Counted from the first letter of the stretch, positions 32,687-43,158 are shown. The stretch: 64,000 nucleotides of DNA from Bubalus kerabau (GCF_029407905.1 NC_073628.1:61326501-61390500), one strand, 5' to 3'. Translations and numbers: made by a program. The notes: generated by a model not told the origin, from the letters alone.

Positions 32687-35053
32687 TTTTCATCCATTAA
32701 ACATCCATTTCACTAGGGAGAGGATCTGTCAAGCACCCCACACTGCCGTTCTAGTAATATTTCTAATTTTCACTGTAACACTGATCTGTGGCAATGTGTC
32801 CCATTCTACCCGAAAACGGAAACTTTGCTTATCTTTTAGACCTTCACTATCACATTTTGCTTTGTTTATTAGACTCTTTACAAGCAAAAGTTGGAAAAAA
32901 TGATGGAAAGCTTAACATACAACATCAGACTCACCTTTCAGAGGCTCCATTTTCTCTAGTATCTTGACCCCTGAAGTCCAAGGCACCTTCAGATCTCTGC
33001 TCTCCAGAGTTCCTCCAGCTACACGAGACACTCTCATTCTGATCCTCTTTTTCCTGACCTCTAAGCTGCATACAAATTAAGAACCAGCAAATGTCTCAAG
33101 GGAAATAGCAGCAGAAAATATCAGGATCACTTCACTACATTTTCTTTGTGCTATGCTGACCCTTAAATCTCAGTTGCCTTGGATGCTTTCTAGGGCTTTC
33201 AAATGTCAGCATGTGTGTATGCCACCTGACTTTTACAGTTGTTCTCATTGTGATGTCTCTGTGCTACTCAGTCATAACCAGCATGCTCTTAACTGTCTAA
33301 AGAGTGCACCTTGGAGCAGGCCTAGAAAGAAGCATCTGAAATAGGTCATGACATCTCTCTTAATGTACCTATTATGTTTAGAACAGAGATTACCTCCCCC
33401 CCGCCCCCAAAACATGTAATTTTATAATCAATATGTGATGCTTGTGGAGATTTGTTTCAATGATCACTTTCTGTTTCTGTTAATTTTTTTAGATGTGTTT
33501 CTATGGTGCTATGATTATCTCAGATGTTGGGAGAATATTGGAATTTGGGAAACAAATGGAGGAGGAAACAAAATTTTGTGTGTACTTTAGTTTTATTTTG
33601 TATTTGGAAATCATGTGTCCCTTGTGTGAATTTGACCTTAAGTCTTAGCATCATTCTCACTTCAGTTAAATGATGTGAGCTGTTGTCAATCAATGTGTTA
33701 AATTGAATTGACATCTAGGTGTTCAAAGAAAGTGGACATTCAGCATTATCATGAAAAGATATTGCATTAAGCCTCAGGAAAACAAAGTGAAAAAGCATAA
33801 CGCTATAACTGAAGCTAACATATGGATGGATATGCTTAAAAAAATAACTTGAATTCCCTACATTATTTTAAAAAACAAGAGCTTTATGTTGATGAAGAAA
33901 GAAGTACAGTCACAGGTGCATAAAGATGGGTTATGTTTTATTACTAAGTTACATGCAGAAAGATGGCCCATCACATGTTAAACAATGCAAAAGAATATGA
34001 ATTTAAAAAGCAATGGAATGAGTGAAAAAATTCATAACAATGAAAGATAAGAGAAATTTCTTAGTTGTGCAGGGTTCATTTTAAAGTATTGTATCACACT
34101 TTAATTGCAGGATTTTTCTTTCTTAAGTTGTATAAAAAGCAATGGTACATCTTAATAACTGATGATATTATCTAATACATAAAATGTGGTGTTAATCAAT
34201 ATTTTATTCTGTGTGCTTAGTACACAGTGCCTTGTATATAGCATATACAAAATGAATGTGCATATTTAAATTGTAGGTTTTCCTGCTTATACACTCAAAT
34301 TCTGACTTAGTTGATATAATTTATAATTGTGTAGTAACTTGAAAAGTTTAAATGGTTAAATTTTACATGTGAAATTTTATGTGAAATTTATATTTCCATC
34401 TTATATTCTGAAATCCATTAAGGGTTTAGGATAAATTCAAAAATATATCACATTTGAGGTTTTCTGAAAAAAAAAAAAAAAAAAAAGTTTTCATTATTTA
34501 TTTACAAAAAGGCTCTACTTTTGACAGTTTTCCCAGCAGAGATATACCACTAGAATTTTAATCCCAACTGATAAAATGTTGAAATGGAAACTATCAATTA
34601 GCTAGAATCTGTTGGCTTTGGAATCTACATTTTACAAAACAATGAATTTTCTCTTCCTATTGATTTTAAATATAATCTTTTTCCTGATGTTTTTTCATAT
34701 CTTATTTGGAAAACCTCAGAAAATATAATGTAGTTTTTCTCAGGTTATCATTTGGAACACATGACTCTGTGAAGAAATCATACCACATAGTCATATAGTT
34801 ATGAAACTGCTCCAAAAATAAAGAGTCAGTTTTTACCATTACACTATCCAATCATCAGTGAGGTATTTTGCATAAAAGCAGCCTCTTTGGGACTTTTGTG
34901 CGCTCATCTTAAAACTAAGTGTTCTCAATAAATCAGGTATATGCATTGCTCTTCAGTTATAATCTGACTGCAAATATTAGGCTTCTTCTTATTTTACACA
35001 TTAACAAAAACATTGACTTTTTCCAGTAATTATAATGTTTTGGGGAAATGTGT
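32685..35053. other. Largest repeat-poor block, nothing recognised
   Basis: About 2.4 kb contains no BovB, SINE or young L1. It is AT-rich after 33,400, with a C-rich patch (CCCCCCCGCCCCC, ~33,397-33,409) and a poly-A run at 34,470-34,487. Frames up to 90 codons (32,631-32,903 starts in the microsatellite) show no motif. This is the best candidate for unique DNA in the window; I can assign no function. Confidence 0.5.
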
Positions 35054-35343
35054 CCCAAATGAAGGCAGTGGCACCCCAGTCCAGCACTCTTGCCTGGAAA
35101 ATTCCATGGACGGAGGAGCCTGGTGGGCCACAGGCCATGGTGTTGCTAAGAGTCGGACAGGACTGAGCGACTCCAATTTCACTTTGACTTTCACGCATTG
35201 GAGAAGGAAATGGCAACCCATTCCAGTGTTCTTGCCTGGAGAATCCCAGGGACCGGGGAGCCTGGTGGGCTGCAGTGTATGGGGTCGCACAGAGTTGGAC
35301 ATGACTGAAGCAACTTAGCAGCAGCAGCAGCAGCCCCAAATGA
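35054..35343 (+). mobile_element. Bov-A2 SINE with TSD
   Basis: Two BovB-derived monomers are joined at CGCATTGGAGAAGGAAATGG. The end is GACTGAAGCAACTTAGCAGC with a (GCA)n tail. CCCAAATGA flanks it at 35,054-35,062 and 35,335-35,343. It is a young-looking insertion. Long open frames on both strands (for example 35,001-35,339) come from the SINE. Confidence 0.93.
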
Positions 35344-35844
35344 AAAGAAGTTGTTTTTAGTAATCTACTTGGACAACTATCTGTGATTTGTGAATGTGAT
35401 GACAGAAATTAATTTTTAAAACAAAAATAAGTTCATTGTAAAATTAGGTGATATTTCTACTTTTAAAAATGTGAGAATATTTAAAAATCAAAGGATATTT
35501 CATCAGCAATGAACTATACAGACAGATGCTTATATTGACTCTCAGTATAAACACAGGTAGTGTTTGATCAAAATTTGTAATAAAATCCATTTTAATATTT
35601 CTTATTCCCTTTGACTATCTTAAACTTTTATCAAATTAGCAAACTGATTAAAAACAGTCTTCAGTCTACCTTAAGATATACTTCACAATTATCAGCATCT
35701 GCTCTTAATGTGACATATAGAACAATAATAATAATGAATTATATTGAAATGATGCATATGAATCATTTGGGTCATTATTGACCTAAATGGATTATTCTGC
35801 AAAGTTGAGACTATCTTTCCTGAAATCTGTTATGCAGAGTTTTC
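35344..35844. other. AT-rich DNA, nothing recognised
   Basis: No coding or repeat signal. Confidence 0.5.
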
Positions 35845-36274
35845 CTCAGTTCAGTTCAGTTGCACAGTCATATCCCACTCTTTGTGACCCCATGGACTGC
35901 AGCACGCCAGTCCTCCCTGTCTATTACCAAGTCCTGGATCTTGCTCAAACTCATGTCCATTGAGTCGGTGATGCCATCCAACCATCTCATCCTCTGTCAT
36001 CCCCTTCTCCCCCTGCCTTCAATCTTGCCCAGGATCGGGATCTTTTCCAATGAGTCAGTTCTTCACATCAAGTGGCCAAAGTCTTGGACCTTCAGCTTTA
36101 GCATCAGTCCTTCCAATGAATATTCAGGATTGATTTACTTTAGGATTGGCTAGTTTGATCTCCTTGCAGTCTGAGGGACTCTCAAGAGTCTTCTCCAACA
36201 CCACAGTTCAAAACCATCAATTCTTCGGTACTCAGCTTTCTTTGTAGTTCAACTCTCACATCTATACATGACTA
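35845..36274 (-). mobile_element. BovB 3' end (antisense)
   Basis: The reversed tail CTCAGTTCAGTTCAGTTGCA is followed by GGTGATGCCATCCAACCATC, GATCTTTTCCAATGAGTCAG and AACTCTCACATCTATACATG, where it is truncated. It is more diverged than the 39,223 copy. Confidence 0.88.
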
Positions 36275-36759
36275 CTCAGTAGAGTTTACCTACTGACAAT
36301 AGATTAACCAAATCATTTCAAGAATTGTTTGCCTACAAATTATTAAATGCCTTGCATATCATACCCTTATTTCATTTCATCTCTGTAGGATGCAAATAAA
36401 GCCTACCATCCCCATTCTCTCTGTCTTTGTCTGTGACTAATATACTTTGGATCCAGAAGACCTAATTCAAATAATTTGCCCCTCTCTCAGTCTAACCCAA
36501 ATTACTACTGTATAAAATAAGAACATAACTCTTTAATCAATACTGCATGTAGTTGAACATGCAACAATGATTCTCAAACACCTGATTATGTTACAGTGCA
36601 TTGATCCAGCTGATTGAAATAAAATACACACATATCAGAATGCTTTGGAAATTAGACGTGTGCTACTCTATTTTTTCTTTGTTTGAGTAATGTGGTGCGT
36701 TTATTAGCTTAGTGAAACACATTTGTAATCTGCCATACATACATATTTCCATGCCAGGA
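36275..36759. other. Unassigned DNA
   Basis: No gene or repeat recognised. It may be diverged ERV sequence (RNase H/integrase side), but I cannot support that. Confidence 0.4.
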
Positions 36760-37185
36760 TTGCCTAATGGGGTATCCAACAGATCTTCCTAAGCTGCATA
36801 GTTTAAAGTTAGAAATTGGGATCAATCATGATCAGGTGTCTTTCCCTCTCAGGAAGGAAAGTGGCAGGATTTAAGTTTCCACAAACTTTATGCTTAGTTA
36901 TTGGTTCTCCTAACAATAAGGACTGATATTTTAAAAGCCTGTCTGTCCTCCAAATATTAACTTTAGAGTGTAAAATTTCACTCACATCATGAGAAGTCAG
37001 TACAATAACATTTCACCCACTAATAAGTTTAAGAACTTCAGGCACTAGTAAAGCAATTTCAGAATTACTCTTAGACAGTGTGGCCATCCACAAGCCACTA
37101 TGTCTAATTCTCTGCTCAGGTATCCTATAGGCTGCTGGTGAGACCCTGGGATTGTGTCAAAATTCCCAAGGCCATTCCTTTTCTT

Positions 37186-38173
37186 TCAGTGACAAAAAAA
37201 CTCTGACCCTGTGGGCAAGCTCAAAGTGATTGCTTGCAGGAGAGCAGTTTGAAGAGCATTAAAATCCTTTTGAGTGTCTAGAGACCAAACCAGTTTGTCA
37301 GTTTGGGCTTGTTGAGTTTCAGTTACAAGTTTATATAAAGCCCAGGCTAGTTCCCCATAACCCAGAATCCAAATGTGGCAGTAGCTTGTGATATGCCCAA
37401 ATCCTCTTAATTGTCTCAAAGTCATAGGTAGGGGATGATTTAGTATAGATTTAATTCTCTTGGGGCCTATGGCCCTAGTCCTTTCTGATATGATCAGGCC
37501 CAGATACTTAACAGATTGTTGAGAAAGCTGAGTCTTTTCTTTTGGTGCTTTATAACTGCCAACAGCCAAAAAGTTTAGGAAGTTTTCTGAGGCTTGTGAG
37601 CAAGATTCCTCTGTCTCAGAACAGAGCAGAATATCATCTACATATTGTAGCACCACTGCCTCAGAGCTATTGAAGTTTTGTAGATACTGTGACAAACTTT
37701 GCCTGAATACCTGGGGGCTCTCACAAAATCCCTGGGGCAAAACTGTCCAGGTTAACTGAGAAGCTGGCTGGGTAGGGTCTTCAAAGGCAAATAAAAATTG
37801 GCTTTCTTACACCAATGGTGTAGAATAAAAGACAGCTTTTAAATCAATTATTGAAAAACATTTGGCTCACTCAGGAATTTCAGACAAGAGTATAAGGATT
37901 AGGTACCATGTGATGTAAAGGAACTACAGACTCATTTATTATTTGTAAATCTTGAACTAGTCTCCATTTATCATTTGACTTCTTTACAACTAAAGTAGAA
38001 GTGTTGCAAGGACTGTTACAGGGAATTAATAGCCCCTGCTCCTTTAAATTCTCAGTGATGGGTTTTAACCCTTCCTTAACCTCGGGTTTCAGTGGATGCT
38101 GCATTTGATGTGGAAATAGGTATGTATCTTTGAGTTTGACAGTGACAGGAATAGCAATTTGTGCTCGACCCAC
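37186..38173 (-). pseudogene. ERV reverse transcriptase, frameshifted
   Basis: The viral RT would copy RNA to DNA. The N-terminal part (38,173-37,880) includes HPLKPEVKEGLKPITENLKE, QGLLIPCNSPCNTSTLVVKK and WRLVQDLQIINE. The palm (37,740-37,186) includes MPQGFCESPQVFRQSL, the catalytic VLQYVDDILLCSE, VKYLGLIISE and the LRQLRGFGH block. Residues between the two frames (37,740-37,880) are readable only with stops, and an in-frame stop interrupts the region that normally reads through the second catalytic aspartate's approach. The catalytic YVDD itself is intact, but the enzyme is not. Confidence 0.82.
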
Positions 38174-38179
38174 AAATTT

Positions 38180-38570
38180 TCCATAAGCCTACACTCTAGG
38201 ATTTACATTTTGTTCCATTAATGGGAGAGAAAGGGAGGGCTTTATATTCATGAAAACAGAGGCATGGACCTTGCCTAGTATATTCCTCCCCAAAAGGGGT
38301 GAGGGAGACTCTGGCACAATCAGAAACACGTGTGCAAATAGCACAGAGTCCCAGTTACAGCATAGAGGACAACTGAAATCGTAACTTTTGCTTGTCCAGA
38401 CAGTCCCATTATGGAAACGGATCAGGAAGAAAGTGGGCCAGGGGCTTCAGTAAGCATAATGTTGAACCTTTGTTCAAAAGAAAATCAGCGGATTCCCCCC
38501 TCCCCCCCCTCCCCCACACACAGTTATTAATACCTGGGGTTCCTCAGGTGTAATTAGGATGGGAGCATTT
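38180..38570 (-). pseudogene. ERV protease remnant, active site altered
   Basis: Between gag and RT the minus strand reads ADFLLNKGST where retropepsins carry the catalytic Asp-Thr/Ser-Gly triplet, so the motif is lost here. Farther down comes a region resembling the protease flap and C-terminus (MGLSGQAK). A C-rich plus-strand tract (38,496-38,516, CCCCCCTCCCCCCCCTCCCC) lies just upstream and has probably expanded by slippage. Confidence 0.6.
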
Positions 38571-38639
38571 TGGGGGACCCCTGGGCACCTTCAGGCCTGA
38601 TTGTCTTGAGTGTCTGACCCCTGGGAGCTATGCCTCTGG

Positions 38640-38990
38640 GCAGTCTCTTTTCTGGTGTGGTTCTTTGCAGACTGAACATGGAGCCAGGGGCGCCTTAGTT
38701 GCCTGAGGACAATCCTGCTTAAGATGCCCCTCCTTCCCACAGTAATAGCAAGTGCATCCTGTTTCACCTGGGTCCCACTGGGCATTTTTCCTGGCTGTTT
38801 AAGAATAGTTCTGAGAGCCATTACAAGTGCTTTTGCCTGTTTCTTGGTCTTTCTCTGCCTTTCTTTCTTCTCCTTATATTCCCTGCTGTAATAGACTGTC
38901 TAGGTTTCCCACATCTGCAAGTTTAGAAAAACTGACCTTGCCACACTTTTGCCAGCAGCTATCTCTGCTCTGTAATTTAATCTCATTTTC
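38640..38990 (-). pseudogene. ERV gag nucleocapsid remnant, two zinc knuckles
   Basis: The minus strand encodes CYYCGKEGHLKQDC (about 38,710-38,755), a perfect CX2CX4HX4C knuckle, and then CSVCKEPHQKRDC, a second CX2CX3HX4C-like knuckle. Nucleocapsid knuckles bind genomic RNA. Upstream (38,820-38,990) is a charged gag segment with stops. The 76-codon frame at 38,591-38,821 is a different frame over the same stretch. Confidence 0.72.
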
Positions 38991-39010
38991 AATTATCCTA
39001 TTCTTTTTTT

Positions 39011-39222
39011 CCTACAAAGAATATAATCAATCAGATTTTAGTATTGTCCATCTGGTGATGTCCATGTATAGAGTCATCTCTTGTGTTGTTGGAAGAGGGT
39101 GTTTGCTATGACCAGTGCGTTCTCTTGGCAAAACTCTGTTAGCCTCTTCCCTGCTTCATTTTATACTCTAGGCCCAAACTAGCCTGTAACTCCAGGTATA
39201 CCTTGACTTCTTACTTTCACAT
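39011..39222 (-). mobile_element. BovB endonuclease segment (antisense), host piece 1
   Basis: CCTACAAAGAATATAATCAA, CATCTGGTGATGTCCATGTA and TGTGTTGTTGGAAGAGGGTG correspond to the minus-strand endonuclease RNQIDYI...TWTSPDG...QQHKR region. It breaks at CTTACTTTCACATT, where the 39,223 BovB is inserted. Confidence 0.85.
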
Positions 39223-39987
39223 TCAGTTCAGTTCAGTTCAGTTCAGTCGCTCAGTCATGTCCAACTCTCTGTGACCCCATGAATGCCAGGCCTCCCTGTC
39301 CATCACCAACTCCTGGAGTTCACTCAGAATCACGTCCATTGAGTCAGTGATGCCATCCAGCCATCTCATCCTCTGTCGTCCCCTTCTCCTCCTGCCCCCA
39401 ATCCCTCCCAGCATCAGAGTCTTTTCCAGTGAGTCAACTCTTTGCGTGAGGTGGCCAAAGTACTGGAGCTTCAGCTTAACATCATTCCCTCCAAAGAAAT
39501 CCCAGGGCTGATCTCCTTTAGAATGGACTGGTTGGATCTCCTTGCAGTCCAAGGGACTCTCAAGAGTCTTCTCCAACACCACAGTTCAAAAGCATCAATT
39601 CTTCAGTGCTCAGCTTTCTTCATAGTCCAACTCTCACATCCATACATGACCACTGGAAAAACCATGGCCTTGACTAGACGGACCTTTGTTGGCAAAGTAA
39701 TGTCTCTGCTTTTGAATATGCTATCTAGGTTGGTCATAACTTTTCTTCCAAGGAGTAAGCACCTTTTAATTTCATGGCTGCAGTCACCATCTTCAGTGAT
39801 TTTGGAGCCAAAAAAATAAAGTCTGACACTGTTTCCACTGTTTCCCCATCTATTTCCCATGAAGTGATGGGACCAGATGCCATGGTCTTCATTTTCTTAA
39901 TGTTGAGTTTCAAGCCAACTTTTTTACTCTCCTCTTTCACCTTCATCAAGAGGCTTTTTAGTTACTCTTCACTTTCTGCCATAAGGG
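39223..39987 (-). mobile_element. BovB 3' end (antisense) nested in an older BovB
   Basis: It opens with four or more CAGTT units (the reversed pentameric tail) and runs to TTCTGCCATAAGGGT. Sequence quality is high: minus-strand frames read MRWLDGITDSMD, FPVVMYGCESWTMKKAEH and LKLNIKKMKTMASG with few stops. The flanking host BovB endonuclease continues at 39,988, so this is a same-strand nested insertion. Confidence 0.88.
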
Positions 39988-40377
39988 TTACAATCCCCTG
40001 TGATGAAAAAAAAAAAAAACATATTTTCTTTTTATGATAGTTCTAGAAGCTCTTGTAGGTCTTCCTAGAACCATTCAATGTCAGCTTCTTCAGCATTTGT
40101 GGTTGGGACATAGACTTAAATTACTGTGATATTGACTAGTTGCATTGGAAACCAACCAAGGTCATCCTGTCGTTTATGAGATTGCACCCAAGTACTACAT
40201 TTCAGACTCTCTTGTTGGCTATGAGGGCTATTCCATTGCTTCTAAGGGATTCCTGCCCGCAACAGTAGATATAATGAACATCATAATTAAATTCACACAT
40301 TCCCATCCATTTTAGTTCACTGATTCCTAAAACATCGATATTCATTCTTAACATCTCCTGTTTGACCACGTCCAATT
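39988..40377 (-). mobile_element. BovB endonuclease segment (antisense), host piece 2
   Basis: It resumes the host element with CCCCTGTGATGAAAAA (IIGDWN region, damaged by an A-run of 14 at 40,006-40,019). It continues through GTTGGGACATAGACTTAAAT to TTTTAGTTCACTGATTCCTA, which on the minus strand reads LGISELKWMG. The tryptophan that is a stop in the 20,240 copy is intact here. Confidence 0.85.
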
Positions 40378-40515
40378 GGATAACATCACTGACTCGATGG
40401 ACAAGGGTTTGGGTGAACTCCAGGAGTTGGTGATGAACAGGGAGGTCTGGAGTGCTGCAATTAATGGGGTCGCAAAGAGTTGGACACAACTGAGCAACTG
40501 AACTGAACTGAACTG
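40378..40515 (+). mobile_element. 138-base BovB 3' tip, inserted head-on
   Basis: GGATAACATCACTGACTCGA through GACACAACTGAGCAACTGAA and a CTGAA-repeat tail form only the last ~138 bases of BovB, on the plus strand. They lie inside the minus-strand host between CCAATT and ATTTACC, possibly a 4-5 base target duplication. This insertion creates the chimeric minus-strand frame 40,202-40,489. Confidence 0.85.
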
Positions 40516-40735
40516 AATTTACCTTGATTTATAGACCTAACATCCAGGTTCCTATGCAATATTGTTCTTTACAGCACTGGACTTTACTACTTTCACCACC
40601 AGACACATCCACAGCTGAGCAATGTTTCCACTTTGACCCAGCCTCTTCATTCTTTCTAGAGTTGTTTCTTCACTCTCCCCAGTAGCATTTTGGAGTCAGA
40701 CATGATTTAGTGATTGAACAACAACAGCAACCATC
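40516..40735 (-). mobile_element. BovB host piece 3 (5' of endonuclease) plus SINE/BovB tail scrap
   Basis: ACCTTGATTTATAGACCTAA, TTCCTATGCAATATTGTTCT and TTCATTCTTTCTAGAGTTGT match the 20,300-20,470 region of the full-length BovB. From 40,689 a ~45-base plus-strand tail (GGAGTCAGACATGATTTAGT, then GAACAACAACAGCAAC) follows. It is the extreme 3' end of another BovB or Bov-tA. Confidence 0.75.
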
Positions 40736-41499
40736 TTGCTGTAACTTTTATATTTCCTTTTCACTGTTTGTAGTACCACAGATATGAAAACTTCAAAATT
40801 CCACTGGGATCAAAATCCATTGATAATTGCAGTTTAAAAAAGACATTCATTCTGCATATCCTCGCCACATCCCTGCCTAGCTTAGGTTGCATCTTCAACG
40901 TGATATTTACTCCCTTGAAGACACCATCAACTTTGGTGCATTATACCTCAGATTCTAAAAAATAAAAATAATGAATTAACTTAAAATAGGTGTGTTACTG
41001 ATACTGTACACAATGCCAATTGTCTTGTTATTTACACTGTCCACACTGTGCAAGGTGTGGTTACCCTTGCACCAGCGAAGGCAAGGTGCAAGCTAAGAGT
41101 CTGGAAGAATATTCAAGGAGCTATAGAAACTGCAGAGACATTTATTCTCTCCTAGCTGACACAACAGCCATACCACAATTCTCTCCTCTCATGGCTGACC
41201 CAATGGACACAAGCATGACACAGCAGTGATTACCATTGTTTTCAAGGTGAGGCTCACATATCCCTACAGCACAAAGAAGCTCATGACCAAGCAAGTACCA
41301 CGTGATGCACATATGCAGTGCTATAAATGATCTCAGCTGTTATATTGTCATTATTTGACATGGGACAAGAGAGCTTGAACACAACTTCTTGGCTAATTTG
41401 CTGTCTCCCTACAATAGGTAATAAAGTTAAATACATGATTTAAAACACTAAAATTTTTATATTTAAAATATTATAGAAAATCTTAATAAGTTTCATCTT
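40736..41499. other. Unassigned DNA, possibly LTR-like at 41,035-41,420
   Basis: The stretch around CAGAGACATTTATTCTCTCC to GTACCACGTGATGCACATAT is less AT-rich and repetitive in character (ATTCTCTCCT twice). It might be an ERV LTR, but I found no family match or ends. Confidence 0.3.
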
Positions 41500-43156
41500 G
41501 GCAAGTGTTTCTTTTTTTTTTTTTTTTATTTTATTTTTTTTTTAATTTTATTTTATTTTTAAACTTTACATAACTGTATTAGATTTGCCAAATATCAAAA
41601 TGAATCCGCCACAGGTTTACATGTGTTCCCCATCCTGAACCCTCCTCCCTCCTCCCTCCCCATTCCATCCCTCTGGGTCGTCCCAGTGCACCAGCCCCAA
41701 GCATCCAGTATCGTGCATCGAACCTGGACTGGCAACTCATTTCATACATGATATTTTACATGTTTCAATGCCATTCTCCCAAATCTTCCCACCCTCTCCC
41801 TCTCCCACAGAGTCCATAAGACTGTTCTATACATCAGTGTCTCTTTTGCTGTCTCGTACACAGGGTTATTGTTACCATCTTTCTAAATTCCATATATATG
41901 CGTTAGTATACTGTATTGGTGTTTTTCTTTCTGGCTTACTTCACTCTGTATAATAGGCTCCAGTTTCATCCACCTCATTAGAACGGATTCAAATGTATTC
42001 TTTTTAATGGCTGAATAATACTCCATTGTGTATATGTACCACAGCTTTCTTATCCATTCATCTGCTGATGGACATCTAGGTTGCTTCCATGTCCTGGCTA
42101 TTATAAACAGTGCTGCGATGAACATTGGGGTACTCGTGTCTCTTTCCCTTCTGGTTTTCTCAGTGTGTATGCCCAGCAGTGGGATTGCTGGATCATAAGG
42201 CATGTCTATTTCCAGTTTTTTAAGGAATCTCCACACTGTTCTCCATAGTGGCTGTACTAGTTTGCATTCCCACCAACAGTGTAAGAGGGTTCCCTTTTCT
42301 CCACACCCTCTCCAGCATTTATTACTTGTAGACTTTTGGATTGCAGCCATTCTGACTGGTGTGAAATGGTACCTCATAGTGGTTTTGATTTGCATTTCTC
42401 TGATAATGAGCGATGTTGAGCATCTTTTCATGTGTTTGTTAGCCATCTGTGTGTCTTCTTTGGAGAAATGTCTATTTAGTTCTTTGGCCCAACATCCATT
42501 TATGATCAAAACTCTCCAGAAAGCAGGAATAGAAGGAACATACCTCAACATAATCAAAGCTATATATGACAAACCCACAGCAAACATTATCCTCAACGGT
42601 GAAAAATTGAAAGCATTTCCTCTAAAGTCAGGAACAAGACAAGGGTGCCCACTTTCACCATTACTATTCAACATAGTTTTGGAAGTTTTGGCCACAGCAA
42701 TCAGAACAGAAAAAGAAATAAAAGGAATACAAATTGGAAAAGAAGAAGTAAAGCTCTCACTGTTTGCAGATGACATGATCCTCTACATAGAAAACCCTAA
42801 AGACTCCACCAGAAAATTACTAGAACTAATCAATGACTATAGTAAAGTTGCAGGATATAAAATCAACACACAGAAATCCCTTGCATTCCTATACACTAAT
42901 AATGAGAAAACAGAAAGAGAAATTAAGGAAACAATTCCATTCACCATTGCAACGGAAAGAATAAAATACTTAGGAATATATCTACCTAAAGAATCTAAAG
43001 ACCTATATATAGAAAACTATAAAACACTGGTGAAAGAAATCAAAGAGGACACTAACAGACGGAGAAATATACCATGTCCATGGATTGGAAGAATCAATGT
43101 AGTAAAAATGAGTATATTACCCAAAGCAATCTATAGATTCAAGGCAAGTGTTTCTT
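41500..43156 (-). mobile_element. Young bovine L1, twin-primed (internally inverted), with TSD
   Basis: Exact 14-base repeats GGCAAGTGTTTCTT flank the insertion at 41,500-41,513 and 43,143-43,156. The 3' part (41,514-~42,490) is antisense: poly-T, 3' UTR and the ORF2 C-terminus. The 5' part (~42,492-43,142) is in the opposite orientation and encodes the ORF2 RT palm and thumb on the plus strand. Roughly 200 ORF2 codons are missing at the junction. This is the signature of twin priming: two cDNAs primed on the same RNA and joined in opposite orientation. Confidence 0.92.
41883..42490 (-). pseudogene. L1 ORF2 C-terminal fragment (open)
   Basis: The minus-strand frame from ~42,490 to its natural stop near 41,883 reads NRHFSKEDTQMANKHMKRCS, MRYHFTPVRMAAIQKSTSNK, the cysteine-rich motif CWRGCGEKGTLLHCWWEC, PYDPAIPLLGIHT and ends HQYSILTHIYGI. 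The Cys/His motif is the conserved C-terminal element of L1 ORF2. The frame continues beyond the inversion junction into antisense sequence (to 42,776), which makes a 297-codon chimera that is not a real protein. Confidence 0.85.
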
Positions 43157-43158
43157 AA
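42492..43158 (+). pseudogene. L1 ORF2 RT palm/thumb fragment (inverted part)
   Basis: The plus-strand frame reads GTRQGCPLSPLLFNIVLEVL, the catalytic LSLFADDMILYIE, AGYKINTQKSLAFLY, TIATERIKYLGIYL and KMSILPKAIYRF. The FADD catalytic pair is intact and no stop interrupts it, which indicates a recent insertion. Upstream codons of the 318-codon frame (42,202-42,491) are antisense ORF2 sequence joined by the inversion. Confidence 0.88.

Larger units (their letters stand above)
36760..38995 (-). mobile_element. Class I ERV gag-pro-pol remnant (antisense)
   Basis: On the minus strand, reading from 38,995 down, are a gag C-terminus with two zinc knuckles, a damaged protease, reverse transcriptase and the start of the connection/RNase H region (IGYLSRELD near 37,090). 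No env and no flanking LTRs were found. BovB sequence abuts it at 39,011. Motif style (LPQGF-like MPQGFCESPQVF, YVDD, two CCHC boxes) points to a gammaretrovirus-like class I ERV; the family is not determined. Stops and frameshifts throughout make it a fossil. Confidence 0.85.

Noticed and set aside
35001..35339. Open frames of 90-112 codons on both strands
   Set aside because: They lie inside a Bov-A2 SINE; the same peptides recur at other SINEs in the window.
36760..38995. Possibility of a functional retrovirus or domesticated retroviral gene
   Set aside because: Multiple stops and frameshifts, lost protease motif, no env, no LTR pair, and no long conserved frame.
41035..41420. Candidate LTR or exon
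   Set aside because: Composition differs slightly from neighbours but I could not identify ends, family or a splice context.
42202..43158. 318-codon frame as a possible new gene
   Set aside because: Chimera of antisense and sense L1 ORF2 generated by the twin-priming inversion.
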